A stretch of 64,000 nt of DNA, taken from positions 1,364,001 through 1,428,000 of the forward strand of contig NZ_CP072377.1 in assembly GCF_018128225.1 (NCBI RefSeq). The letters run 5' to 3'. Below, in pieces: positions 39,239 through 48,286 of the stretch. The notes beneath the pieces are model-generated. The model saw only the letters and a list, made by a program, of their open reading frames with translations. It ran no database searches and had not been told where the DNA came from. The stretch comes from Leptotrichia sp. oral taxon 218. GTDB lineage: Bacteria > Fusobacteriota > Fusobacteriia > Fusobacteriales > Leptotrichiaceae. The translations under genes and the position numbers were made by a program. The first letter of the stretch is position 1. Each line of letters starts with the position of its first letter.

Positions 39239-39625
39239 ATGAAAATAAGATATAAAAATAGTAAAAATATAGATTATTTAGTAATGGGAATATGCTATTT
39301 TAAAAATAATAAAAAACCATATTATTTAATAGAAGAAGAAAATGAAATAAAATGGGTTTCAGAAATTTATATTGATATAGAAAAATCTAAAATGCCATTT
39401 AACTGGTCTATTTCATTAGGGAATAATTCAAAATATGATTTTTTGTGTGGTTATTATGAATTATGCAACTTACCCGAACATTTTGAAGGAATTATATCGA
39501 GAAATAAAAAGGATTTGAAAATTTTTAGAAAAAGAAAAAATGAATTAGAAATATGGTTAGAAAAATTAGATTATTATAATAAAGAAGTAACTTTTAATGA
39601 CATATTCTCTAAAATTAAATTTTAA
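39239..39625 (+). CDS. Hypothetical protein, paralogue of the previous gene
   Basis: This 128-residue protein has KSKMPFNWSI in the middle and LEKLDYYNKEVTFNDIFSKI at the end, in the same places as its neighbour. It starts 13 bases after it, so the two are co-transcribed downstream of priA. Function unknown. Confidence 0.6.
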   Translation: MKIRYKNSKNIDYLVMGICYFKNNKKPYYLIEEENEIKWVSEIYIDIEKSKMPFNWSISLGNNSKYDFLCGYYELCNLPEHFEGIISRNKKDLKIFRKRKNELEIWLEKLDYYNKEVTFNDIFSKIKF

Positions 39626-39637
39626 ACTTTATATAGT

Positions 39638-39772
39638 TTATCCTAAACTTTGATTATTAAATAGCAAACTGTTTTTCTGATTGTTAAAATGATATTCAAT
39701 ATCTCTGCTGCTCACCCCTTTAGAGCAGAGAAAAAGAATTTGACCTTCAATGCTAATTTTCTTTTTAGCCAT
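39638..39772 (-). pseudogene. Transposase start remnant
   Basis: ATG 39772 follows GGAGG and opens a 44-residue frame (MAKKKISIEGQILFLCSKGV, then SSRDIE) that stops early. The KGVSSRDIE pattern recalls mutator/IS256-type transposases, but the fragment is too short to be sure. It lies between the hypothetical pair and the CRISPR genes, marking the island's left edge. Confidence 0.4.
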
Positions 39773-39776
39773 AACA

Positions 39777-39828
39777 AAAACCTCCAAATATTATATAGTT
39801 ATTTTACCATATATTATTTAGAGGTTTT
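39777..39828. repeat. Inverted repeat over the transposase-remnant leader
   Basis: The arms aaaacctccaaatatta (39777 on) and its near complement ending at 39828 (tatttagaggtttt) would form a hairpin that hides the GGAGG site. Such leaders are usual for limiting transposase expression from outside messages. Confidence 0.45.
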
Positions 39829-39898
39829 CACAAAAATTTTTATACACCCAAATATTACGAAATTAAACTCTTGATATTTCTCCTCCAAAAAATAAAAA

Positions 39899-40549
39899 TT
39901 AAAAATTATTTTTTATAAAAGTTCCAAATCCAATACTTTTTCTTTTTCCAATCGAAAAATAATCTGGAAATTTAATATTCACAGAAAAACTCCCAATAAA
40001 CGCTATCATATTTACATTTTTTAAATCTCTTGACCTTATTTCTAAATTTTGAGATACATAAATTTTATCTTCTTTATCAAGCCAAATTCCTAATCCTTTT
40101 AAAACTTCTAATATATTATTCGTAATGGCTTGTTCCAATGTATATTCTCTTTTCAAGTATTTTGCATAATTTTTTTCATTTAATGGCAAATAAGGCGTCA
40201 CAAATCTATACTCATACATTTTATCGCCTGTATATTTTATCTCTTCATCACATATTTCCAGCTCTTTCTGAATATCAAAAATAAAATTTCCATCAATATT
40301 TAAATAATCAACTTCCTCAAAAAGTTTTTTATTTATTTCAATAACCTCTTCACCAATTCCCATCACAGAAAGCGTATTCATAATCAATTTATACTGTAAC
40401 TTAGGATATGAATAATTATATCCATCTGATAAATGATTATGAAATAATACATTTTCTTTATATTTATCTGCCAAAAAACCTCTTAATTTTTCTAGGTCTC
40501 TCATTGAGTGTTTTTCGTTTCTTTTGAATTTTAATATTGAGTATTTCAC
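39899..40549 (-). CDS. cas6b: CRISPR endoribonuclease Cas6b-like
   Basis: This 216-residue protein has LFHNHLSDGYNYSYPKLQYK near residue 35 and ends INIKFPDYFSIGKRKSIGFG-like (NVNIKFP, SIGKRKSIGFGTF). This is the Cas6b pattern, and Cas6 enzymes cut pre-crRNA in the repeat. The histidine pair HNH is a candidate catalytic site. Start GTG 40549 follows AAGGAG by 8 bases. It differs from the Cas6 upstream, so the locus has two distinct processing enzymes. Cas6b is usually found with type I-B. Confidence 0.8.
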   Translation of the reverse strand: MKYSILKFKRNEKHSMRDLEKLRGFLADKYKENVLFHNHLSDGYNYSYPKLQYKLIMNTLSVMGIGEEVIEINKKLFEEVDYLNIDGNFIFDIQKELEICDEEIKYTGDKMYEYRFVTPYLPLNEKNYAKYLKREYTLEQAITNNILEVLKGLGIWLDKEDKIYVSQNLEIRSRDLKNVNMIAFIGSFSVNIKFPDYFSIGKRKSIGFGTFIKNNF

Positions 40550-40612
40550 TAGTAGAACTCCTTAAATTTTATTCATATTTATTTAAAAAATTTTATTTAA
40601 TAATTATAAAAC

Positions 40613-41353
40613 TCAAGGTTTTATAATTATTTGTCCAAATCCGTAATTAGAAAATTTCCCTATTCCATAAAATTTAGCAAACATAAATATTGCATAAATT
40701 AAATTTTTATATTGTTCTTCTATTATTTTAATTTCAATCTCTCCTAAATAAGAATTTTCAATTTTTTTATTTCTTTTTATTTCTTTTATATAATATTTCT
40801 CTTTTTTAACAAGAAAATTTTTTCTATCATTTATCCAATTAAAATCCTCATTGCAGTATTCAGAAAAGTTTTTTAAAATTTCACAAAAGATTTTATCAAA
40901 TCCAAATATAAATTTATTACTTTTTTCTTCAATTACAGGTGTCACAATTTTTATTTTCAAGTTACTTGTCAGTTCATCAAAATCCTTTTTCAATATTTCT
41001 TTTAAATTATAGTATCCAGTCCAAATTTTATCATTTGAAATTATGCCCTTTATTTTAAACTCATTTTCATCAATAAAAATAATTTCTTTATTTAAAGCTT
41101 TTCTAAATAATTTTTGAATGATTGAAGAAAAATATTCTATTTTTTTTATTGTTATCATTATTTTATAGTTTTTTTCTTTATCAACTATAAAAATATTTTC
41201 AAAAAAATATCCAAAAAAAGATGATACTCTAAAATCATTTATACCCATTTCAGGAAATATTTTATTAAAAGCTTCATGTATTTTTATGCTGTAATCATCT
41301 TTTGTAACAATAGTATTTTTAACAGGGGATAATACAACCAAAAAACTATTCAT
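40613..41353 (-). CDS. cas6: CRISPR endoribonuclease Cas6
   Basis: This RAMP protein of 246 residues has a start VVLSPVKNTIVTKDDY and the Cas6 glycine-rich end FAKFYGIGKFSNYGFGQI. ATG 41353 shares its A with the csm5 stop (TGATG), so translation is coupled; the frame extends 12 codons upstream but that start is inside csm5. It probably trims transcripts of the ATTGAAAC-type repeat. Confidence 0.8.
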   Translation of the reverse strand: MNSFLVVLSPVKNTIVTKDDYSIKIHEAFNKIFPEMGINDFRVSSFFGYFFENIFIVDKEKNYKIMITIKKIEYFSSIIQKLFRKALNKEIIFIDENEFKIKGIISNDKIWTGYYNLKEILKKDFDELTSNLKIKIVTPVIEEKSNKFIFGFDKIFCEILKNFSEYCNEDFNWINDRKNFLVKKEKYYIKEIKRNKKIENSYLGEIEIKIIEEQYKNLIYAIFMFAKFYGIGKFSNYGFGQIIIKP

Positions 41354-42513
41354 CAAATATCTACCTCTTCTACTTTTATTAAAGCCCATCCTATAGGATA
41401 ATGATTTGCATCAAATACCGTTCTTGAATTTTCAATAGGTTCAGTTGTAACTAAATTTATTGTTTTATCGTTAAATCCTGTATATCCTCCTATTCTTATT
41501 AAAGTTATATTTTTATTTTTAAAACTATAAAATATCTTTTTTAAGAATTCATAAAATCCTTTTATATTGTATTCATCTTTTTTTCTTTCTTTTTCAATCT
41601 CAAAGTCTAACATATTTTTCATTTTATTATTTAAAGAATCCAATATTTGTTTTATTCCTAAATTTTTTTTGTAATCCATCATCGGATTATCTTTTAAAGA
41701 ATACTCTGTTAAAACAATATTAAAGTTTATTCCTTTTTCAAAATTCACTTTTTTAGTTTTTTTTATTTCATTGTATGTTCCATTTAAAACTTCGCAAGTT
41801 AAATTTCCTTCTTTTATTTTAAGCCTAACTACTTCAAATTTTTCCGAATCTATTTCTTCTGTATCAGAGACTTTCACTATTTTAAAAGGATCTTTTTTTG
41901 GTTCTAATCCTAGTTTTTCTCCTTTTTTATCTATTTTATTTCCATATCTGTCTTCTTTTTCAGCTAATAAAACCTCTGATTCCATTATTTTAGCTTCTTT
42001 ATCAATCTCTTTTCGATTATACACTCTTTTCCCATTTTTTATTTCATAGCTACTTTTTATTTGATATTTTTTCTCATTTTCTAAAAAATCACTGTATATG
42101 AAAGCTGTTCTTAACGCTCCTTTTATTGAACTTCCTGGAATATATCTTTTATTATCATATCCAATAAATTCAGAAATACTTAACTGACTATTAGCTTGAT
42201 TTCTATCATCTATCTTCTTTTTATAATATTTCTCAAATTCAGAAGATATTTTTTCTTTGTAAATATATCCCCATTCTTCTTTGTAATTATTATATATCCA
42301 ACTTCTAATATTAAAAAGGTTATTCTTTTTAAGTATTTTATAAAAATTCTCTTTTTCAGAAACATTCATTTTATCAAAAGCTTCGGACATATCAATTCTA
42401 TACATGTACCCAGATTTAACTGTATATTCATACGCTTCTATGTCTTTTCCACTTCCAATATGAATATCTGTCAATGGAAGTAATTTCACATTATATTTTT
42501 TTGCTACATTCAT
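41353..42513 (-). CDS. csm5: Type III-A effector subunit Csm5 (Cas7 group)
   Basis: This 386-residue protein begins VKLLPLTDIHIGSGKDIEAYEY and has YIPGSSIKGALRTAFIY, the Csm5 glycine loop. In the complex it caps the Csm3 backbone at the crRNA 3' end and helps with 3' trimming. It overlaps csm4 by one base (TAATG). Confidence 0.92.
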   Translation of the reverse strand: MNVAKKYNVKLLPLTDIHIGSGKDIEAYEYTVKSGYMYRIDMSEAFDKMNVSEKENFYKILKKNNLFNIRSWIYNNYKEEWGYIYKEKISSEFEKYYKKKIDDRNQANSQLSISEFIGYDNKRYIPGSSIKGALRTAFIYSDFLENEKKYQIKSSYEIKNGKRVYNRKEIDKEAKIMESEVLLAEKEDRYGNKIDKKGEKLGLEPKKDPFKIVKVSDTEEIDSEKFEVVRLKIKEGNLTCEVLNGTYNEIKKTKKVNFEKGINFNIVLTEYSLKDNPMMDYKKNLGIKQILDSLNNKMKNMLDFEIEKERKKDEYNIKGFYEFLKKIFYSFKNKNITLIRIGGYTGFNDKTINLVTTEPIENSRTVFDANHYPIGWALIKVEEVDI

Positions 42514-43577
42514 TAGTCATCAACTCCTACAATAAAAGGAATAAGACATTGAATACTTTTTTCATCATCTTTTTTTAGATTTTTCAATACTCTCCCTTTA
42601 ACTGAATCAGAATTTCCTTTAAAATAAGAACCTTCTGTATAGCAAATAAAATAATCTTTAAAAGGATTTTCTGTCATATATGCTTTAGGTTTTTTAGTAA
42701 GAAGTTTAGAATTTATAACTTCTATATTATCCTTTTTATTTGGAATATAGTTAGAAAGAACTACAAAACTATTCTTAGCTTTTCTTTCACTAAATACTTT
42801 TTCTGGTTCCATTTTAATGATTTCAAATTGTCCTTTCCCTGTACTCGCACTTTTTCCATATCCATTAAAAGATATATATTTCAATCCTTGTTCAAATTTT
42901 TTCATATTAAAATTATCTCTTATTTTTACAAAAATTTCTATTTCTGTTTCTTCAAAAAATCTAATTTCATTTTGTTCAAATAATCTTATATCATTTTCTT
43001 CTTCACTAATAATTCCAAGTCTGTTTATTTGATTTCGTATTCTTCCTTCTATCTTAAAAAATTTATTTTCTCTATTTATTTTCTTATTTTCATCTGTTGT
43101 TCCATTTAACATTTCTTCCAAAAAATTTTCATTAATTCTTGAATTACGAGGATTTTTTCTTTTTTCTAATGTAGAAAAGTCCCTTTTTCCTTCTAAAACC
43201 TCCAAATATATTTGTTCTAATTTTTTACCATTTAAAAGTTCTTCAAATACACTTCTGCTAATATATTTTTTCTTTTTCATAGCTTTATAAAACTCTATTC
43301 TTTTTCTATCAAATTTTTTTAATTTAGTATTATCTATTTCATCTAAAAATTCTTCACTCAATTCTCCAAAAATAGGATAATTTCCATTAATTATAGGATT
43401 CGAAAAAATAAAAGGTGGATTATAATTTTTTGTTTCTTCTACAATATTTTCAATAAATTTTTCTCCTTCTATCATTTTCAAGGCCCAGATCATTGATCCA
43501 AATAAAGTATCCGACTGAATAGGTGTTATAAATGAACTTTTTGGTTTTAAGTCTATTTTCCAAATACTATAATTCAT
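42513..43577 (-). CDS. csm4: Type III-A effector subunit Csm4 (Cas5 group)
   Basis: This 354-residue protein has KSSFITPIQSDTLFGSMIWAL at the start and FNGYGKSASTGKGQFEI in the second half, both typical of Csm4. It holds the crRNA 5' handle and contacts Cas10. GGAG precedes the ATG. Confidence 0.92.
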   Translation of the reverse strand: MNYSIWKIDLKPKSSFITPIQSDTLFGSMIWALKMIEGEKFIENIVEETKNYNPPFIFSNPIINGNYPIFGELSEEFLDEIDNTKLKKFDRKRIEFYKAMKKKKYISRSVFEELLNGKKLEQIYLEVLEGKRDFSTLEKRKNPRNSRINENFLEEMLNGTTDENKKINRENKFFKIEGRIRNQINRLGIISEEENDIRLFEQNEIRFFEETEIEIFVKIRDNFNMKKFEQGLKYISFNGYGKSASTGKGQFEIIKMEPEKVFSERKAKNSFVVLSNYIPNKKDNIEVINSKLLTKKPKAYMTENPFKDYFICYTEGSYFKGNSDSVKGRVLKNLKKDDEKSIQCLIPFIVGVDD

Positions 43578-43580
43578 GTT

Positions 43581-44300
43581 CTAATCTCCTAATTTTATAT
43601 CATTTAAATTTAAATTTTCTTCTTTTTGTTGTTCATCAAATAAATTTTTTATTTTTAAATTTTCAAATTTTATTTGTCCACTTCCTCTTGAAACTGCTCC
43701 TCCAAGCCCTTCTATTTCAACTAATTTTAATCCATCTTTTATTATTTTTTCTATTTCATCTTTTTTATCTATATTTAAAACTTTAAAATTAATTTCCATA
43801 TCAAAAATTAGATTTCTTGGAACTCTCTCTAAATTTCTTGGATTAGCACTTGAATCAAGTCTATTTATACTATTCTCTATTTTTAATTCTGTATCCGTTC
43901 CCGTTCTCTCTTTCATTCTCTTTACTTCTTTTTCTGAATCCTCACTCAAAAACATATCTTTTACTGTTATTCTTGTAGGACCTTTTCTACCATTTCCACC
44001 TGCCGTTCCACCAAATACATTTAAAAGTGTATCACCTTCACTATCTTTTGATAAATTTTTTCCATCATATACCTTTCCATCGCTAGTCACTTTTCCAGTA
44101 TACCATTCCAATAAATATCTCATTTTCCCTTTTAAACTACTTCCTGGTATATAAGGATTTTCTGTTGCTATATCTCTTACAATAGGATTATCATTTCCTC
44201 CAATTTCTATAACACCTTCATCTCCACCGATATGTAATCCTGTTTCTAATTTTATTTGTCCACTTATTTTATATATTCCCATTAATTTATATTCTGACAT
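43581..44300 (-). CDS. csm3: Type III-A backbone and target-RNA nuclease Csm3
   Basis: This 239-residue Cas7 protein has LETGLHIGG and GGNDNPIVRD, in which D37 matches the aspartate that cuts target RNA every six bases in Streptococcus Csm3. PYIPGSSLKGKMRYLLE and the C-terminal GGAVSRGSGQIKF complete the family signature. The catalytic aspartate suggests that target slicing is intact. Confidence 0.95.
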   Translation of the reverse strand: MSEYKLMGIYKISGQIKLETGLHIGGDEGVIEIGGNDNPIVRDIATENPYIPGSSLKGKMRYLLEWYTGKVTSDGKVYDGKNLSKDSEGDTLLNVFGGTAGGNGRKGPTRITVKDMFLSEDSEKEVKRMKERTGTDTELKIENSINRLDSSANPRNLERVPRNLIFDMEINFKVLNIDKKDEIEKIIKDGLKLVEIEGLGGAVSRGSGQIKFENLKIKNLFDEQQKEENLNLNDIKLGD

Positions 44301-44316
44301 TTTTTATTCTCCTTTT

Positions 44317-44856
44317 CTATCTATTATTTACCCCACCAAGTCCATACATATATCCTAATACTGTTTCAAAAAATACTAAAAAATCTTTATAACTTTGTAT
44401 TGTATTTTCTTTAATGACAATGTCAATATTTTTTTCCATAAATTCAGAAAATTCATTTGTTATTTTCTTTCCACCTTTTTTATACTCTAATTTTGATTTT
44501 AATATCAATAACTCTATATGTAATTTATCTACATTTTTCTCATTTTCATCTATATATTTTTGCTTTAATTTTTTTAATTCATTAAAAAATGCTCTTAACT
44601 GACTATTTGTTATTTTCATATTTTCTGCTATATTTTTAGCTTCTATCGATACAAGCTCTTTTCTTAATACATTTTTTGATTTGTCTCGATAACCTTTTTC
44701 TAATATTTCTTTCATTATTTCTGTCACTTTAAATTTTGGACTATTCCAATTATTATTTTGTATATTTTTACCATTCCGATTTCGACTATTACTACCTCTT
44801 CTTTCTGAATTATTTTCTTTCTTAAAATCACTAAAAGATATTTTACTATTTCCCAT
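44317..44856 (-). CDS. csm2: Type III-A small subunit Csm2 (Cas11)
   Basis: This 179-residue helical protein has an Asn/Arg-rich, probably disordered N-terminus (about 1-40). The Csm2 core follows, with ITNSQLRAFFNELKKL and the aromatic end DFLVFFETVLGYMYG. The core sits along the inner filament of the complex. ATG 44856 follows AGGTG. Confidence 0.88.
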   Translation of the reverse strand: MGNSKISFSDFKKENNSERRGSNSRNRNGKNIQNNNWNSPKFKVTEIMKEILEKGYRDKSKNVLRKELVSIEAKNIAENMKITNSQLRAFFNELKKLKQKYIDENEKNVDKLHIELLILKSKLEYKKGGKKITNEFSEFMEKNIDIVIKENTIQSYKDFLVFFETVLGYMYGLGGVNNR

Positions 44857-44868
44857 ATTCTTCACCTG

Positions 44869-45093
44869 CTACTTTCTATTCAAATAAATTATATAGTTTA
44901 AAACTATTCTCATATATTTTGTTAAAAAATTACCTTGCTTATTGTCTATTTCTTCCATAAATTTATTTCTTAATTCTTTAATTATTTCAACTTTTTCTTC
45001 CTTATCTTTAATTATTTTTACTATTTTATTTTTTTCTTCATTATCTCTTACTTTTTCAAGTTTTTTTCTATTTTTTTTCAATTTCAGATTCAA
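44869..45093 (-). CDS. Small helical protein between csm1 and csm2
   Basis: This 74-residue, Lys/Glu-rich coiled-coil frame starts at TTG 45093, inside the end of csm1, and stops 12 bases before csm2. Its end, NFLTKYMRIVLNYIIYLNRK, loosely resembles the Csm2 end in hydrophobic spacing. It could be an extra small subunit or a Csm2 fragment; the start codon is uncertain. It is not part of the usual csm set. Confidence 0.45.
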   Translation of the reverse strand: MNLKLKKNRKKLEKVRDNEEKNKIVKIIKDKEEKVEIIKELRNKFMEEIDNKQGNFLTKYMRIVLNYIIYLNRK

Positions 45094-47515
45094 GTTCCTT
45101 CAATTTTGGCAATATATTTCTACCATAGTCATATTCAAATTTTGAAATATATGTTAATAAATTAAAATCTATATTTTTCCCAGCTTTACTATTTTTATCA
45201 ATTCCTGACAAAGATTTATATAACTTTTCGGCCATTTCTGTATAATTTAAACACCTATATAAAAATGTTTGTGTAATCATTTCTCCTTCTTCTTTATTTC
45301 CATATATTTTTTGTAGTCTTTCAGCAAACTCAAATATTTTTTCAAATTCATCCCATTTAAATGATTTATCAAATAAAGTAAGAGCATTTTTATCTTTGTC
45401 AATTTCTTTAGATTTTTCTTCAAGTTCTCCAGCTTCATTAATTCCATTTATTATTTTTAATTTTGGGTGTGAAATAGCTATTCCACCAGATAGAGTTATT
45501 TCTTCGTTTTCTGTCACAAACTTTTCAAAATTATTTTTTATAAAATATGATACAAAGATAATTTTATCCCAAGGACCTATTATGACTAAATCATCTCCTC
45601 CAGAATAAAGAACATATATTTCACTCAAGTCTATTTCTTTCTTAATCTTGTTGCCTAAATAGATTTCTACTTTTCCTTTTTCAAAAATCGAATTCATCCA
45701 ATACGAAAAAAAGTATTCCATATTTCTGCTTAAAGTAGAAATTCTTGAGATAGAACGATAATCTTTTTTTTCATCAGTTTCTTCTAATTTCTCCAATTCT
45801 TCATCTGAAAGATTCTTTTTTTTCTTAAGCCCTATACTGAATATCATTCCTAAATTGTCTACATCTGCTTTATAAACTGCTATTTTTTTATTTCCCGTTG
45901 CTGTATTAGAAATATCTTCAAAACTTTTCAATGAATTTTTATTTTCTTCTAAAGGAGCATAGTTACTAATAAATCTTAATATTGTGGGATAATTTTCAAC
46001 TATTTCAATATTATTGAGAGATATTACTAAATCTATTTTCTCGTTTTTTCCTGAAATATCAATATCTTTCTTTGATTTAAAAAACTGAATAGACATATTT
46101 TCAATCACTTCAAAAGTTTTTTTATTATCTGCTTTATGATTGTATCTTATACCTATAAATTTAGCTTTTGGAATTTTCCCTCCCATTTCCTTAAATTTTT
46201 CATTTAATCTATCTAGAGCAGTTGTTCCATCGCTTCTATATCTTACATCAAAAATTGGATTTTCTTTTATTTGATTAAAGAATCTTTTATCTTTTTGCCA
46301 ATTTAATTTTCTATTTCCCTTTTCAAGAATTTTAGTAAAATTTCTAGCTATTTCATTACCATTTGATTCAATAGTTACAATATTTACAAAAAGCTGCCCA
46401 AAAAATTCTTTATACAAATAATCATTCAATTTTTCTTTTATTTCCTCTACTTTTTTCGTTAAATCGTCCGTATTTTGAAGTAAAATATAAAACTTTCCAC
46501 CAGCAGTTAAAATAATATTTGTTAAATTTAACTCAAATTCTTTTATTAAATGTAATGCTATGGCATCGCTTATCATTTTTACAAAAAAAGATTTTCCTCT
46601 CAATGTTTTAGCAGCACCTTCTGATTTTATACCATCATAAATAAAATTCTGAATCCCACTAACATCTCCAACTAAAACTGTAAATTGCTTAATTTCTTTT
46701 CTAGGCTGGTTCCCATTTTCTAATATGTTATTTTCTTTATGATATTTATAAGAAGCTAATGCTAATGCTGAAGTGCTTTTTAAATGATCAAACAACGAGA
46801 TATCCGATATTTTTGTTTGTGTGTCCGATGCTATACACCACATATATTTTTCCATTAATAAATATAATTGTGAAAAAAATACATCATAGTTACTACTATT
46901 TATATTTTTTATTTCATCAAAAAAATTACATATATGTTTATACAATTCTTCTTCATTATTTCCTCTAAAATTATTCGCATCTATTCCTGTTGCAAGTTGT
47001 TGACAAAAAATAGATTCATAACTAAGGGAATTTAATTTATATGCAAAATATGACGAATCATTTTTGTTTTCATCATTTTTTAAAGAAATTGTTTCAAATA
47101 TTGGATTTAAAGGTTTTCTTCTCCAATGAGTGTCCTCTCTTTGATCTTTTTCAATAGACTCTTCTCTTCTTTCAAAAGCAGAATAATTGTCTGCTCTTGC
47201 TACTATATTTCCAATTCTTTGTAATTTTTTATCTTCAATATCCTTAACTGAAAGCTTAACTTCATTAAATTCTTTGCTTTCATGATGTTTTAAAACAAGT
47301 TCCTTCAAATTTTCTAACAATTCAGAACTTTCTATTATTCTATTTTCTTCTAAAAAACATATAAATTCTTTTGACAACACAGGATGCTTAAATGTTCTAT
47401 ATTCTTTATTTTTTATATTTTTTACATAACTTGATGATCTATTTGTAAACTTTCCAAAATCATGTAACAGTCCAGCCAAGGAAACAACTTGTTCCATATT
47501 TTCTAACTTAAACAT
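45068..47515 (-). CDS. csm1: Cas10/Csm1: cyclic oligoadenylate synthase and DNase
   Basis: This 815-residue large subunit has an N-terminal HD domain (H18-D19 in LLHDFGKF) for single-strand DNA cleavage. The second Palm domain carries the cyclase motif YSGGDD (GGDD at 639-642), which makes cyclic oligoadenylate when target RNA binds. Both active sites look intact. No cysteine pairs for the usual zinc finger are seen between them. ATG 47515 follows AAAGGAGG; an upstream in-frame ATG is less likely. The CARF proteins at 55-62 kb would receive its signal. Confidence 0.95.
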   Translation of the reverse strand: MFKLENMEQVVSLAGLLHDFGKFTNRSSSYVKNIKNKEYRTFKHPVLSKEFICFLEENRIIESSELLENLKELVLKHHESKEFNEVKLSVKDIEDKKLQRIGNIVARADNYSAFERREESIEKDQREDTHWRRKPLNPIFETISLKNDENKNDSSYFAYKLNSLSYESIFCQQLATGIDANNFRGNNEEELYKHICNFFDEIKNINSSNYDVFFSQLYLLMEKYMWCIASDTQTKISDISLFDHLKSTSALALASYKYHKENNILENGNQPRKEIKQFTVLVGDVSGIQNFIYDGIKSEGAAKTLRGKSFFVKMISDAIALHLIKEFELNLTNIILTAGGKFYILLQNTDDLTKKVEEIKEKLNDYLYKEFFGQLFVNIVTIESNGNEIARNFTKILEKGNRKLNWQKDKRFFNQIKENPIFDVRYRSDGTTALDRLNEKFKEMGGKIPKAKFIGIRYNHKADNKKTFEVIENMSIQFFKSKKDIDISGKNEKIDLVISLNNIEIVENYPTILRFISNYAPLEENKNSLKSFEDISNTATGNKKIAVYKADVDNLGMIFSIGLKKKKNLSDEELEKLEETDEKKDYRSISRISTLSRNMEYFFSYWMNSIFEKGKVEIYLGNKIKKEIDLSEIYVLYSGGDDLVIIGPWDKIIFVSYFIKNNFEKFVTENEEITLSGGIAISHPKLKIINGINEAGELEEKSKEIDKDKNALTLFDKSFKWDEFEKIFEFAERLQKIYGNKEEGEMITQTFLYRCLNYTEMAEKLYKSLSGIDKNSKAGKNIDFNLLTYISKFEYDYGRNILPKLKELESEIEKK

Positions 47516-47580
47516 CACTCCTCCTTTTTTATATTTAACATTGTTATATATATCCATCTAATTTTATTTTTATTACTATA

Positions 47581-47609
47581 TTTATACCACATTTCTTAAG
47601 AAATAACAA
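47581..47609 (-). promoter_or_regulatory. csm operon promoter with spacer palindrome
   Basis: TTGTTA (47604-47609) and TATAAA (47581-47586) are 17 bases apart, with TG one base before the -10. A perfect palindrome, TTTCTTAAGAAA (47592-47603), fills most of the spacer and may be a repressor site. Confidence 0.65.
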
Positions 47610-47796
47610 TTTTTCACTAAATTTTTTTAACAAAAATCTAATTAAAGTAATAAAAATTATCATAATTTTTTATAAATATGCTCGACAATTTCTCTAATTC
47701 ATTATTTAACCATTTCTCTCACTCCTTTTTCTTTTATAATCTTATTATATACCATTGTTCTAACCTATTTTTATTAATAATTCACCTATTTTTTCT

Positions 47797-47830
47797 AAAA
47801 AAAAATAACAACCTTATAAAAGTTGTTATT
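47797..47830 (-). terminator. Terminator after the CRISPR array
   Basis: AATAACAAC and GTTGTTATT (47822-47830 and 47804-47812) pair on the minus strand and are followed by eight or more T. It ends the array transcript before the csm promoter. Confidence 0.75.
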
Positions 47831-47850
47831 TTAATTTATATTCTGACTCT

Positions 47851-47962
47851 ATTTCAATCCTTGTTTTAATGGATTCACTTCTTTAACTTTCAAACAAATT
47901 ATTTTTTTATGTAGTACTGTATTTTGTTTCAATCCTTGTTTTAATGGATTCACTTCTTTAAC
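47851..47962 (-). CRISPR. CRISPR array, two 37-base repeats and one 38-base spacer
   Basis: Repeats lie at 47926-47962 and 47851-47887 and differ only at the last base in the minus orientation. The spacer is 47888-47925. On the minus strand the repeat ends GGATTGAAAC, so the crRNA 5' handle would be ATTGAAAC, as in many I-B and III systems. The distal repeat ends in T instead of C, as is usual for the oldest repeat. The array is read toward csm1. Confidence 0.9.
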
Positions 47963-48215
47963 CGTACTTTCAAGAAAATCCTTTATTTATAGGTGCTACA
48001 GAGATTTCTCAGACATTAAAATCATGTTTTTTTGATTAATTTTTATCGTTTTTTGCTGTTTTTTTAGCATTTTCCGTAACTCCTAACTCTCATTTTTATT
48101 GACTTTGAGTAGATTTTCTTTCTCTTTTTTTATTTTTGATAGTGGTAGGAATTTTCACCACGAACTTATTTTACCATACTTTTTTATTTTTTCAAAATTT
48201 TTTTTGATTTTTTTA
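47963..48215 (-). promoter_or_regulatory. CRISPR leader region
   Basis: About 250 A/T-rich, gene-free bases lie between the cas4 terminator and the first repeat, where a leader is expected. A TATAAA with nearby gagatttctc palindrome lies 20-50 bases from the repeat and could supply the array promoter. No clear -35 is seen. Confidence 0.5.
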
Positions 48216-48269
48216 CAAAAAAAAGAGAAAATCTATTTATGATAATTTTACTAAAAAATGATTTTCTCT
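48216..48269 (-). terminator. Terminator of the cas1-cas2-cas4 unit
   Basis: AGAGAAAATC and GATTTTCTCT (48260-48269 and 48224-48233) form a perfect 10-base stem on the minus strand, followed by eight T. Confidence 0.75.
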
Positions 48270-48286
48270 GTTTTTATTTTTTAATA

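Noticed and set aside
39638-39772. Functional insertion sequence
   Set aside because: Only 44 codons of a transposase-like start remain, with no catalytic residues and no far inverted end.
47851-47962. Chance direct repeat rather than CRISPR
   Set aside because: The 36-base identity, the ATTGAAAC end, the 38-base spacer and the flanking cas1-cas2-cas4 and csm genes make a true array far more likely.
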